NCBI RefSeq assembly: GCF_027912455.1
Contig: NZ_CP115446.1
Coordinates: 372,001 to 436,000, forward strand
DNA: 64,000 bases
Reading direction: 5' to 3'
Source of the DNA: Aurantiacibacter sp. MUD61
Lineage (GTDB): Bacteria; Pseudomonadota; Alphaproteobacteria; Sphingomonadales; Sphingomonadaceae
In this document: positions 25,647-35,547 of the stretch, one piece after another
How positions within the stretch are numbered: the first letter of the stretch is position 1
Layout: each line of letters opens with the position of its first letter
The notes under the pieces: generated by a model
What the model saw: only the letters and a program-made list of their open reading frames with translations
The model's database searches: none
Told to the model about the DNA's origin: nothing
Translations under genes and position numbers: made by a program

Positions 25647-25846
25647 CAGTCTCTGTTGCGCCGATCATCGGGCTCCCTGGCGACGCCTTTGAACGGCTCG
25701 CCATCGGATTTCACGTCGAGGAATTCGCCCGCATCCTCGCCATCGGACCGGTCGCGCTTCACCCACTTGCCGGTATCCGGATTCCAAACCTGCGTCCGAT
25801 CGTCGACAGAGCCGATACGGTGGCCCTCCCCGGTATTCTTAGCCAT
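25646..25846 (-). CDS. Small charged protein, function unknown
   Basis: 66 residues, soluble, with VWNPDTGKWVKRDRSDGEDAG and a basic/acidic end EPDDRRNRD. The N-terminal part (RTQVWNPDTGKWVKRD) reads like a short beta hairpin. It overlaps the following membrane-protein gene by one base pair at the shared TGATG, so it is the first gene of a two-gene minus-strand unit. No family is recognised. Confidence 0.6.
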   Translation of the reverse strand: MAKNTGEGHRIGSVDDRTQVWNPDTGKWVKRDRSDGEDAGEFLDVKSDGEPFKGVAREPDDRRNRD

Positions 25847-25965
25847 GTCGTTTCTCCTTGGGACATCAACGGGCGGGGATTCCCGGTGGTTCCGGGGCCG
25901 GGCCGGGATTCACGCCCGTGCGGCACGCGCTGGTGTGCATCCCGGCAGCCCGCTACGCCCGGAGC

Positions 25966-26439
25966 ATGAACCAACGCGTCACCATACTTGTCGATGCCGA
26001 TGCCTGCCCTGTGAAGGAGGAAATCTACCACGTGGCCGAGCGGCACAAGGCCCATGTCCGTGTGGTCAGCAACAGCCCCTTCCGCGTGCCGACGAGCGAG
26101 CGGGTCAAGCGCGTGATGGTGGGCGATGGCTTCGACGCGGCGGACGACTGGATCGCGCAAGAAGCGGGCGAGCGCAGCGTGGTGATCACCGCCGACATCC
26201 TGCTGGCCGAACGCTGCCTGAAAGCGGGCGCGACAGTGCTGCGACACGACGGCCGCGCATTCGACGCCGCCAGCATCGGCAGCGCGATTGCCACACGCGC
26301 GATCATGCAGGACCTGCGCGCCGGGATGGACGGCCCGCTCGGCGCAGCCGGAGGCGGCCCGCCACCGTTCACCAAGGCGGATCGGTCGAATTTCCTGCAA
26401 GCGCTGGACCGGGAACTGGTAAAACTGTCACGCGGCTGA
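25966..26439 (+). CDS. YaiI/YqxD (DUF188, UPF0178) family protein
   Basis: 157 residues from the ATG at 25966: ILVDADACPVKEEIYHVA, PFRVPTSERVKRVMVGDGFD, RSVVITADILLAERCL and DLRAGMDGPLGAAGGGPPPF are the family landmarks. The fold belongs to the PIN/NYN nuclease-like group, with conserved Asp residues at positions 10 and 12, but its substrate is unknown. The frame is open 36 codons upstream without similarity. No coupling with neighbours. Confidence 0.92.
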   Translation: MNQRVTILVDADACPVKEEIYHVAERHKAHVRVVSNSPFRVPTSERVKRVMVGDGFDAADDWIAQEAGERSVVITADILLAERCLKAGATVLRHDGRAFDAASIGSAIATRAIMQDLRAGMDGPLGAAGGGPPPFTKADRSNFLQALDRELVKLSRG

Positions 26440-26535
26440 AGTGCGGATGGCGGGGAGCCAGTCCGGTTTCGCTATCTATTCCCTGCAATCGGTCCATAGT
26501 GCGTCCGGGGCATTCCGCTCCGATTGGAAAAGACC

Positions 26536-26667
26536 ATGGCCAAAGGCCAGCAGAAGAAGAGTCGAGAGAACCGCAAACCCAAGCAGGAGAAGGTAAAGAC
26601 CAACGCCTCCAACCCCAGCGTGAAGCCGGGCGCGATCAAGGGACTGGAGAATATGCGGAACAGTTGA
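26536..26667 (+). CDS. 43-residue basic protein (MAKGQ type)
   Basis: A very short gene starting MAKGQQKKSRENRKPKQEK and ending GAIKGLENMRNS. The MAKGQ...RKPK N-terminus is a pattern I know from many small conserved proteobacterial proteins of unknown role; it is rich in Lys and Arg and may contact nucleic acid. GGAAAAG lies upstream of the ATG. It ends four bases from the convergent 59-residue gene. It is below the size most gene finders accept by default. Confidence 0.58.
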   Translation: MAKGQQKKSRENRKPKQEKVKTNASNPSVKPGAIKGLENMRNS

Positions 26668-26671
26668 GGGC

Positions 26672-26851
26672 CTAGCCCTCCTCGCGCTCGACCAGCGGCT
26701 TGCCCTTCCTGGCCTTGTGGTCAGCCAGCAGCCGGTCGATCTCGGCAATCCGCAACCGCTGCGGCGTATCGCGCTTCAGCCCCTTGAGGCGGCATTCGCC
26801 CCACAGCTTGCGACGTTCGGATTCGAGGTTTTTCAGGTAAAGATCGGCCAT
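26672..26851 (-). CDS. 59-residue charged protein, function unknown
   Basis: A short minus-strand frame, found by translating the interval directly: MADLYLKNLESERRKLWGE, then LKGLKRDTPQRLRIAEID and DHKARKGKPLVERE. It is dominated by Lys, Arg, Glu and Leu in a pattern that suggests an amphipathic helix pair. It is convergent with the 43-residue gene and starts 33 bases after the SnoaL-like gene's stop on the same strand. The family is not recognised; the codon use matches its neighbours, which supports it as coding. Confidence 0.55.
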   Translation of the reverse strand: MADLYLKNLESERRKLWGECRLKGLKRDTPQRLRIAEIDRLLADHKARKGKPLVEREEG

Positions 26852-26883
26852 GGCGGCGCTATGGGCGCGTTTGAGCGCGGTGG

Positions 26884-27294
26884 CTAGTCACCCCGTCCCA
26901 GCGCCTTGTCCGCGAGCACGGTGTCCATATACTCGCGCACTTCGACGATCTTGCCGTCCGCCATGCGGAAGACGAAGCAATAGTCATTGTCGTAGCGGTT
27001 GCCCTCGACCGTCTGAGCATCCCCCTTCGCCAGCACGACGACATGGTCGCCATCGGCCAGGATCAGCTCGGGAATGTTGAGGTAGGGCCCCGCAAAGCGC
27101 GCAAACAACGGCCCCACCAGATCCCGCTCGACCGCCGCAAGCCCCTTCGCGTGCTTCGACCACGCCGAAGATCCCATCACCCGCCACTCGATGTCCTCAT
27201 CGAACAACGGCATGAATTGCGACGGGTCCCCGTGGCGGAGACCTTCGAAAGCCTTGGTGATGAGGGCGCGGTTGGTTTCTGTGGGTTGGGTCAT
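26884..27294 (-). CDS. SnoaL-like (NTF2-superfamily) protein
   Basis: 136 residues in the ketosteroid-isomerase-like fold: ITKAFEGLRHGDPSQFMPLF, DIEWRVMGSSAW, FARFAGPYLNIPELILADGD, VVVLAKGDAQTVEGNRYDN and YCFVFRMADGKIVEVREYMD, the terminal strand motif of the superfamily. The active-site identity and ligand cannot be read from the sequence. It lies at the border of the AT-rich island (which begins upstream of 27300) and keeps the normal high GC, so it marks the left end of that island. Confidence 0.82.
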   Translation of the reverse strand: MTQPTETNRALITKAFEGLRHGDPSQFMPLFDEDIEWRVMGSSAWSKHAKGLAAVERDLVGPLFARFAGPYLNIPELILADGDHVVVLAKGDAQTVEGNRYDNDYCFVFRMADGKIVEVREYMDTVLADKALGRGD

Positions 27295-27382
27295 ATGATC
27301 TTGGCCGAGATTTGAGTAACGGCAACAAAATTCTTAAGCCTTCAGCAAATCGCAGAAACGAATTGCAGATATCGCACAGTCG

Positions 27383-28402
27383 TTAAGTTAATCTGGGTGT
27401 CTTGAAAGAATGCGCTTTGAATTGCTCATGAAGATAATCGAGGCCAACTTGTACGGCGCGCTGGGTTGCAAGTCTTCTCATGTCCCCTTTGCTCGACTTG
27501 TCTTGCGACTCTTTTCCGGCGGCCAGATCGCTTATACCTCTAACCGCTACCGCATGTGTACCTTGGCTAATCCGGCTTATGTCTTGGAACGCCGAGAAAA
27601 AGCCAAATGATTCCATGTCTACCGCCAAGAGCTTCGAGTTGTCCCAGCGACACCGCTCGTTAAACTCCGACGGATTGTTCAGATGATAAAAATCCATATC
27701 CCAGCAATCATTTTTCTCAAGCAAGTAGTTTAAATACTCAGACGAATCTAAGACCATGTTTGAGCCGAGAATAGACCCGGAATGCAGAGAAAAATCGCGC
27801 GCGCACTTTTCTCCAAACTCTTCCTCTCTTCTCATCATAAACTTGTCGATGCTGAATTCTTCGCTATCACGATTGATAGACTGCCTCACATAACGGTAAA
27901 AACTTCCCGAAAACCGAGTGTCTCTTCCGTCCAAAAGTTGTTTTTCACCGTCTCTATGCTGGCTCACTTGATCAGTGAAATTTGGATCACAAACTTTGCT
28001 AGCATCCGTTGGCATCAAAGTTTTGATGACTGAGTTGTCACAGTCTTTTATCTTGTCTGGCGCGTAGTACTTTACGTGGGCAGAAATGACCACGTCACCT
28101 AGCTTCACGCTCTTGTGATCTAACGAGCCAGATATTCCAATGAGCAATGCGTATGCCGGCGCGCTCCCCTGAGCCACAGAGGAGCCGACAAATGCCGCAG
28201 ATCGAGTATTTCCCATCCCATGAATTAGATAAACGGTTCCTTCGCGACCTTTGCCATGGCCATTACCGAGTTTGTAAAGAAATCTTGTCCGCTTGGCATC
28301 GATATCGGACTTAGAGCCTTTAAAGGTCCCATTGGCCTTTAACACATCCAGAGCTGCTCCCAATTCTTCTGGAAGAGCGACAAAAATCGCAAAATCAGAC
28401 AC
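27383..28402 (-). CDS. Nucleoside phosphorylase/nucleosidase-like (PNP-superfamily) protein in an AT-rich island
   Basis: 339 residues starting with GTG at 28402 (GGAGGG just upstream). The PNP/MTAN fold is recognisable: FVALPEELGA near the N-terminus, LIGISGSLDHKSVKLGDVV (residues 87-105), VDMESFGFFSA (262-271, catalytic-type Glu264) and VRGISDLAAG (288-296, catalytic-type Asp292). A long divergent insertion lies between about residues 110 and 250. Housekeeping enzymes of this family are usually about 100 residues shorter. Codon use and base composition differ from the surroundings, pointing to transfer. It follows a partner gene by 12 bases, forming a likely two-gene operon. In defence systems such domains act as nucleotide-depleting effectors; here that is inference. 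Confidence 0.75.
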   Translation of the reverse strand: MSDFAIFVALPEELGAALDVLKANGTFKGSKSDIDAKRTRFLYKLGNGHGKGREGTVYLIHGMGNTRSAAFVGSSVAQGSAPAYALLIGISGSLDHKSVKLGDVVISAHVKYYAPDKIKDCDNSVIKTLMPTDASKVCDPNFTDQVSQHRDGEKQLLDGRDTRFSGSFYRYVRQSINRDSEEFSIDKFMMRREEEFGEKCARDFSLHSGSILGSNMVLDSSEYLNYLLEKNDCWDMDFYHLNNPSEFNERCRWDNSKLLAVDMESFGFFSAFQDISRISQGTHAVAVRGISDLAAGKESQDKSSKGDMRRLATQRAVQVGLDYLHEQFKAHSFKTPRLT

Positions 28403-28414
28403 AAACCCTCCGCT

Positions 28415-28930
28415 TTATGAAAACTGTATTATATTCAATTCGTCACAAGCGAGTTGAAAGTCAGCATCTTTGGATAGATGGGACACCCAATTGTCTGGTA
28501 AATCTGAGACAAAGTATTCGACTTCTAAGCACCCGAACTTCAAGAAAGACAGCTCGACCTCACTGAAAAACTTTCGCCGCAAAAAGCTTTGCAGCAAGAG
28601 CGGTTTCACCAAATGCTCTTCACGGACACTCAAGACTTCGTCGCCCTCTGCGTTTTTTTCGTACCTGAATGGAGTCACATTCATTACGAAACGACAAAGT
28701 TTATCAGAATCTTGACGGTACTTTTTGCTATTGCGAGATATTTGGATTTTATGGGGCCGGGACAGGTATGCAAACAACAAGACCTGAGCGAATTCTCGAG
28801 TGCTTACATTCTCTGCGCTAGCAAAGGCTTTGAAGCGTCGCGTGATAGCTCGGCCACCCGCTTTCTCATTCTTTCGAAACCGCTGAGAATTGCGAAACGC
28901 AACCTCAAAATCTTGCTGATCCAGCAGCAT
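28415..28930 (-). CDS. Unrecognised partner protein of the PNP-like gene
   Basis: 171 residues, starting MLLDQQDFEVAFRNSQRFR behind GGGAGGGG. It is rich in Arg, Lys, Phe and Leu, with segments VSTREFAQVLLFAYLSRPHK and HLVKPLLLQSFLRRKFF that read as helices and a central basic ISRNSKKYRQDSDKL. There is no signal peptide or membrane span and I do not recognise a family. It shares the low-GC composition of the PNP-like gene, precedes it by 12 bases and is probably co-transcribed and functionally linked (sensor, chaperone or antitoxin are possible roles, none shown). Confidence 0.62.
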   Translation of the reverse strand: MLLDQQDFEVAFRNSQRFRKNEKAGGRAITRRFKAFASAENVSTREFAQVLLFAYLSRPHKIQISRNSKKYRQDSDKLCRFVMNVTPFRYEKNAEGDEVLSVREEHLVKPLLLQSFLRRKFFSEVELSFLKFGCLEVEYFVSDLPDNWVSHLSKDADFQLACDELNIIQFS

Positions 28931-28966
28931 CGCCCCTCCCGAAAACCGCTAAAGATTTCATGAGAA

Positions 28967-28989
28967 GCTGATGATTCAAAATCATCAGC
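28967..28989. promoter_or_regulatory. Perfect inverted repeat upstream of the PNP island operon
   Basis: GCTGATGATT (28967-28976) and AATCATCAGC (28980-28989) form a perfect 10-bp dyad with a three-base loop, 37 bases upstream of the 171-residue gene's start. It could be an operator for a dimeric regulator or an RNA hairpin in the leader. No T run follows, so a terminator is unlikely. Confidence 0.42.
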
Positions 28990-29164
28990 ACGTCAAATCT
29001 GACAGACCTTTCTTCATGATTTTTCCTCATCTGAGTCAAATCGGCAACACACAACAACTGAGCATTTGCATGAAAATGTCGCTTAAGCTTGGGTGGTGAG
29101 ACTTAGGTGATGCTGCACTGGATTGACGGCGACTCCTTCATACCAGCCATGGCTTATGCAGCTA

Positions 29165-31081
<1,917 letters not shown>

Positions 31082-31089
31082 TCAGCCCA

Positions 31090-31172
31090 CTCCCTCCGCC
31101 GATGCTAATCGGTTCAGGTTCAACGGGTCGACGGACTTGAACCGCCCTCTCAGCCTCATGGCTCCCCGGGGA
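31090..31172 (-). promoter_or_regulatory. TPP (THI-box) riboswitch
   Basis: On the minus strand the leader contains GGGGAGCC, then GGCTGAGAGGG, GACCCGTTGAACCTGAACC and GATTAGCATCGGCGGAGGGA. These are the conserved P2-P3 (CTGAGA) and P4-P5 (GACCC..TTGAACCTG) elements of the thiamine pyrophosphate aptamer. It lies about 50 bases upstream of the thiC start, so it probably acts by blocking initiation or terminating the leader. Confidence 0.93.
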
Positions 31173-31300
31173 TGGCATTGGTGTAGGCGCGTTTGGCGTT
31201 CCGGGCAAGGCGATGCGGATGGTGGCGAACTTGACGCGATATTTCGCCGAGTTAACATGAGTTTACACAGGCACGCTAAAGCACGTGAAAAGGGGGATAG

Positions 31301-33154
31301 ATGAGCGACGAACCGAAGGCCGTGGCGCCATACAAAATGGGCGAGGAAACCTACGCGGACCTCGCCGCGCTGGCCGCAGGCATGGCCGAGAACCACGAAC
31401 TTGCGAGCGAACATTTGGAACGCGGCTATATCCAGAAATGGATCGAGGAAGACCTTCGCGAGTACGATGCGCGGATCGCGCTGGATAAACTTCTCGAGGA
31501 GAATTTCACAGATCTCGCCCTGTTTGAATTCGCACTGCGATATGCGCCCGACTGGACGCCGGTCATCGAAGGATTCCGGGTCGAGGCGGAGTTTCTGGAC
31601 GAATATTTCCCGCAGCTTCTCAAAGACGATTACGTCGTCTCCACGAACGAGCTCGTCCAGTTTGCAGCAAGGCTCTACAGCTGGGGCGTGCTTACCGATG
31701 AACGCGTTTCCAAAGGTAATGCCGAACGATGGGCGGCCATCGACGCGGCATGGCGTCGCGAGTTTCACGAATCGATGCTGACCCATGGCGAAACGCTACT
31801 CTACCGTTCCTTGTGGAAGGCACCCGGCAATTCGCTGGAGGGCTTCCTGATGCCCGACCGCTATCTGGAACTGGTGATGGCGCGGGCTGCTGCCGATGCG
31901 CCCGATCACGACCCGGAGGAATTCGAGACGTTGAAGTCGATGATGGCTTCGAAGGAAAAGCTCGCCCTGCTGGCCGAATTGTGGGCGTCGGACGATCCGG
32001 TGGCGCACCAATCCCCGCGGCTCAAGGTCGAGGACGGCCTCTATTACAACGCGGCGAAGGAACGCGCGTGGTTCGTCGATATGGTCGAAAGCGATGCCGT
32101 ACGTACGCCGGGGCGTGAAGCGGAACTGCACACGGCGGCGAAAATTGCGGCGCGGCAACAGAACGATGTCGAGCATGCAGAAACGATGGCGCTCGCACAG
32201 TCAGCAACGGCAGCTGGCGGAGACAGCAATTTCTTCACCCGGCTTGGCGAGAAGGTTTCGGAACTCGATCCGAAAATTCGCGCAGGCCTGTTCGCTGCGA
32301 TGGTTTTCATACCCATGATATTCTACGACAGTCGCGGCGACGGAGCGACGTGGTGGTTGCTGACCTGGGCGGGACTTGCCGCCACCATCGGAATGGGTTC
32401 GATGCGCCCGCTTCCGGTGAAGCCTACCCACAAGTGGATCGACGTGCTGGGCGCCGGCGGCATCGCTCTTGTCCTCTTCGCTTATTTTGAAGGCGACATT
32501 CAGGCATCGTCCTTCGTATTCGAAGCCATCTTGGCGTCAGCGGCAGGAGCGGCAGGCTTTTTCTGGAGCCAGTTGGGCGCTTTCCGCGCAAATTTGCTGG
32601 CACGCGAGGTGAAGAAAACGCAAAGCTCGGCCGATCCCAACGACACACAACGTATCACGCCTGATGCTCTGGCAACGGTCTTCTTCCCCGAGCGCATTCT
32701 CGACATTCCGTTTGCGCAGCGAACCCCGAAACAGCGCGAATTTGCCGCGGCCCTGCAAACGGGCCACTCGGACACTACCGGCCTTGCGCGGTTTGCGGAC
32801 AGGCGAAGCCCTGCCGCGCCCAATCATGGCGATGGGCTCTCGACCAATATCGGCGGCTTCAACGTGGCCAGCGACGGCACGACCACAATGCAGCTGATGG
32901 ACGGCGTCTCCATGGACACCAAAGGTAACTGGAACATGCGTGTGGTGGATGGTGTGACGATCCATAATGACGGGAAACACACCGTCAGCATGGGCGGTTT
33001 CGACGTTCGCAGCGACGGCCAGATCAGCACGTCGATCGGCGGCGTCCGGGTGTCGAGTGGCGGCGAAAAAAAGGAAGAGAAGAAGAGCTGGCTCGATCCC
33101 AAGGAAGAGACCGACTGGTTCGGCAACAAAACCAAGAAGGGTTGGTTCGACTGA
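31301..33154 (+). CDS. Large membrane protein with a C-terminal 16-residue repeat domain
   Basis: 617 residues, not recognised as a known family. The N-terminal 300 residues are helical and soluble-looking (YADLAALAAGMAENHELASE, RGYIQKWIEEDL), with a pattern loosely like helical domains found beside Hsp70 and kinase modules (weak resemblance). Hydrophobic spans lie at about 329-343, 351-367, 382-397 and 405-424. The tail (515-588) is four to five copies of a 16-residue unit: GGFNVASDG, DGVSMDTKG, DGVTIHNDG, GGFDVRSDG and GGVRVSSGG. A charged end follows (EKKEEKK, then WLDPKEETDWFGNKTKKGWFD-type Trp motifs). It is a single gene, convergent with a DUF2585 gene nine bases away. Confidence 0.8.
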   Translation: MSDEPKAVAPYKMGEETYADLAALAAGMAENHELASEHLERGYIQKWIEEDLREYDARIALDKLLEENFTDLALFEFALRYAPDWTPVIEGFRVEAEFLDEYFPQLLKDDYVVSTNELVQFAARLYSWGVLTDERVSKGNAERWAAIDAAWRREFHESMLTHGETLLYRSLWKAPGNSLEGFLMPDRYLELVMARAAADAPDHDPEEFETLKSMMASKEKLALLAELWASDDPVAHQSPRLKVEDGLYYNAAKERAWFVDMVESDAVRTPGREAELHTAAKIAARQQNDVEHAETMALAQSATAAGGDSNFFTRLGEKVSELDPKIRAGLFAAMVFIPMIFYDSRGDGATWWLLTWAGLAATIGMGSMRPLPVKPTHKWIDVLGAGGIALVLFAYFEGDIQASSFVFEAILASAAGAAGFFWSQLGAFRANLLAREVKKTQSSADPNDTQRITPDALATVFFPERILDIPFAQRTPKQREFAAALQTGHSDTTGLARFADRRSPAAPNHGDGLSTNIGGFNVASDGTTTMQLMDGVSMDTKGNWNMRVVDGVTIHNDGKHTVSMGGFDVRSDGQISTSIGGVRVSSGGEKKEEKKSWLDPKEETDWFGNKTKKGWFD

Positions 33155-33162
33155 GTTCTGGC

Positions 33163-33759
33163 CTACTCCACCCCGCCTTCGGCCTGCCATTCGGCAATCG
33201 CTTCGATCGGGAACAGCAGCATTATGACGTTCAGCGTCAGCCCGTCGCGCACCACATAGGCGGCGACCAGTTCGCCGATAATCGCCAGCGCCACCGTGAC
33301 CTTCACCGGCAGGCGTAGCGCGAGCCAGAAGCCGAAGGCCATCCAGCCGATATCGGCGGCGGAGTTAAGGACGCTGTCGCCCGAATAGCCGAAGTTCGCC
33401 GTAACCGAGCGGAAGCGGTTGATGACCATTTCGGTGTTTTCGAGGATCTCCCACGCGGCTTCCAGGAACACCGCCAGCGGCAGGCCCCAGCGCGCAGCAT
33501 TCTCACCGCCGAACTCTCGCCGGACGAACAGCCACCAGCCCAGCGCGTAGAAAAGCATTCCGTGGATGATGTGGCTGGGCGTGTACCAGTCGGTGATATG
33601 CTGGCTGTTGCCAGCATCGTTGATCTGCCCGTGCCACACCTTCACATAGCCGCACTCGCAGATGGGCGGACGGTTCATCGCCAGCAGGACGACCACGGTG
33701 ACAATGGTGATGCCGAGCGAGACGAGGATCGTGCGCCGGTTCGGAACGAGTTTGCCCAT
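33163..33759 (-). CDS. DUF2585 (UPF0314) membrane protein
   Basis: 198 residues from the ATG at 33759. Three or more hydrophobic spans and the family signature CECGYVKVWHGQINDAGNSQ, then HITDWYTPSHIIHGMLFY, RRTILVSLGITI before it, and WEILENTEMVINRFR with YSGDSVLNSAADIGWM. These motifs define DUF2585; the function is unknown. The frame extends 13 codons upstream. Its stop is nine bases from the convergent 617-residue gene. Confidence 0.87.
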   Translation of the reverse strand: MGKLVPNRRTILVSLGITIVTVVVLLAMNRPPICECGYVKVWHGQINDAGNSQHITDWYTPSHIIHGMLFYALGWWLFVRREFGGENAARWGLPLAVFLEAAWEILENTEMVINRFRSVTANFGYSGDSVLNSAADIGWMAFGFWLALRLPVKVTVALAIIGELVAAYVVRDGLTLNVIMLLFPIEAIAEWQAEGGVE

Positions 33760-33946
33760 GGCGCCTGACTGCCGCTCATGGGCGGGCTTGGCAAGCAAAC
33801 CATGCGGCGAAGATAGGATCGATCAGCCGGCTTCTGTATCGTTCGGCGCAGGTTCAGGCCATGGGCGCTTGGTTGCCCCCTCTTGCGCCGCCTGACAGGA
33901 CCGCTAGGCAGGCGCGCTCACTTTGCTCACTGCACGGATCGCCCGC

Positions 33947-35545
33947 ATGACCGAATTTCCCACATCGACAGACGAATACAAGGAAGGCAAGCGCAATGCC
34001 TTCACCCGCTTCCTCGATGGGGTGGAATGGCTGGGGAATTTGCTGCCGCATCCGGTAACGCTATTCGCCCTGCTTGCCTTGGGCATCGTGCTGCTGTCCG
34101 GCCTGTTCGGCTATCTTGGCGTGGCGGTGGTCGATCCGCGTCCCGCTGGCGCTCCGGGCGTGGCAGAGGATGGCATGATCCGCGCGGTCAGCCTGCTCGA
34201 TGGCGACGGGGTGCGGCGCATCTTTACAGGGCTGGTCGACAATTTCACCGGCTTTGCACCGCTGGGCGTGGTGCTGGTCGCCATGCTCGGCGTCGGCGTG
34301 GCGGAGAAATCGGGCTTGCTGAGCGCCGCCGTGCGCAGCCTCGTGATGGGCGCGCCGCCCAAGCTGGTGACGGTCGCGATCGTCTTCGCAGGCATCATTT
34401 CCAACACCGCATCCGAAGTCGGCTATGTGGTGCTGATCCCGCTTGGCGGGGCGATCTATTATGCGCTGGGGCGCCATCCACTTGCAGGTATGGCGGCGGC
34501 CTTTGCGGGCGTTTCGGGCGGCTATTCGGCGAACCTGCTGATCGGTACGATCGACCCGCTGCTCGCCGGTATCACACAGGAAGCAGCCCAATTGATCGAT
34601 CCGGATTATACCGTGCTGGCGACCGCGAACTGGTATTTCATGTTCGCCTCCACTTTCCTTGTCGCGATCATCGGCTCGCTGGTCAGCATCTACATCGTCG
34701 AGCCGAAACTCGGCAAATACGATGCCAGCAAAGCCGATCCGACGATCCTCGACGATGGCATGATGAAGCCGCTCGACGATAATGAGCGCAAGGGGCTGCG
34801 CTGGGCGGGCATCGCGCTGCTCGGCGTGCTGGCGCTGATGGCGATTACGCTCGTTCCCGATTGGGGCATCCTGCGCAATGCCGAGGATGGCGACCGGATG
34901 GATTCGCCTTTCTTCGATGGCTTTGTCGTCTGGATCCTCATTTTCTTCGTCACCATCGGTTATGCCTATGGCCGCGCGACCGGCACGATGAAGACAGACC
35001 GCGATGTGATCGATGCGATGGCCGCGGCGCTTGGCTCGCTCGGCCTCTACATCGTGCTCGTGTTCTTCGCGGCGCAGTTCGTGGCGTTCTTCGGCTGGAC
35101 CAATCTGGGCGCGATCACGGCGGTGACGGGCGCGAACTTCCTTGTCGAAACCGGCATGACGGGGCCGACCGTATTCTTCCTCTTCATCCTGCTGTGCGCG
35201 ATCATCAACCTCTCGCTCGGCAGTGCGTCGGCGCAATGGGCGGTGACCGCACCGATCTTCGTGCCCATGCTGATGCTGATCGGCTACTCTCCTGAAGCCA
35301 TTCAGGCGGCCTATCGCATCGGTGACAGCACGACCAATATCATCACCCCGATGATGAGCTATTTCGGCCTGATCCTCGCCTGGGCGACGCGGTACCAGAA
35401 GGATCTCGGCGTCGGCACGCTGATCGCGATGATGCTGCCCTACACGATGTTCTTCATCTTCTTCTGGTCGATCTTCTTCTACCTGTGGACCTTCGTGCTC
35501 GGCATTCCGGTTGGCCCGGGCTCTCCGACATATTACACACCGTAA
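33947..35545 (+). CDS. AbgT family transporter
   Basis: 532 residues from the ATG at 33947. AbgT proteins import p-aminobenzoyl-glutamate in E. coli, while relatives export sulfonamide-type antimetabolites. Eleven or more hydrophobic helices are visible. Diagnostic segments are NLLPHPVTLFALLALG, FAPLGVVLVAMLGVGVAEK, FAGIISNTASEVGYVVLIPL, GGYSANLLIGTIDPLLAG, SLGSASAQWAVTAPIFVPML and DSTTNIITPMMSYFGLIL. The actual substrate here is unknown. The next gene begins two bases after the stop, so the pair is probably co-transcribed. Confidence 0.93.
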   Translation: MTEFPTSTDEYKEGKRNAFTRFLDGVEWLGNLLPHPVTLFALLALGIVLLSGLFGYLGVAVVDPRPAGAPGVAEDGMIRAVSLLDGDGVRRIFTGLVDNFTGFAPLGVVLVAMLGVGVAEKSGLLSAAVRSLVMGAPPKLVTVAIVFAGIISNTASEVGYVVLIPLGGAIYYALGRHPLAGMAAAFAGVSGGYSANLLIGTIDPLLAGITQEAAQLIDPDYTVLATANWYFMFASTFLVAIIGSLVSIYIVEPKLGKYDASKADPTILDDGMMKPLDDNERKGLRWAGIALLGVLALMAITLVPDWGILRNAEDGDRMDSPFFDGFVVWILIFFVTIGYAYGRATGTMKTDRDVIDAMAAALGSLGLYIVLVFFAAQFVAFFGWTNLGAITAVTGANFLVETGMTGPTVFFLFILLCAIINLSLGSASAQWAVTAPIFVPMLMLIGYSPEAIQAAYRIGDSTTNIITPMMSYFGLILAWATRYQKDLGVGTLIAMMLPYTMFFIFFWSIFFYLWTFVLGIPVGPGSPTYYTP

Positions 35546-35547
35546 CG

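Noticed and set aside
27300..29100. Direct repeats flanking the AT-rich island as attachment sites
   Set aside because: Only short, imperfect similarities (for example CTTAAGC near 27333 and 29080, and GGCAACA at both ends) were found, no integrase or tRNA is present, so no att site is claimed.
34061..35236. Long minus-strand open frame (391 codons) antisense to the AbgT gene
   Set aside because: Its protein is rich in His, Arg, Asp and Gln without any motif, the typical translation of the complement of a high-GC membrane protein. The AbgT frame has strong family similarity.
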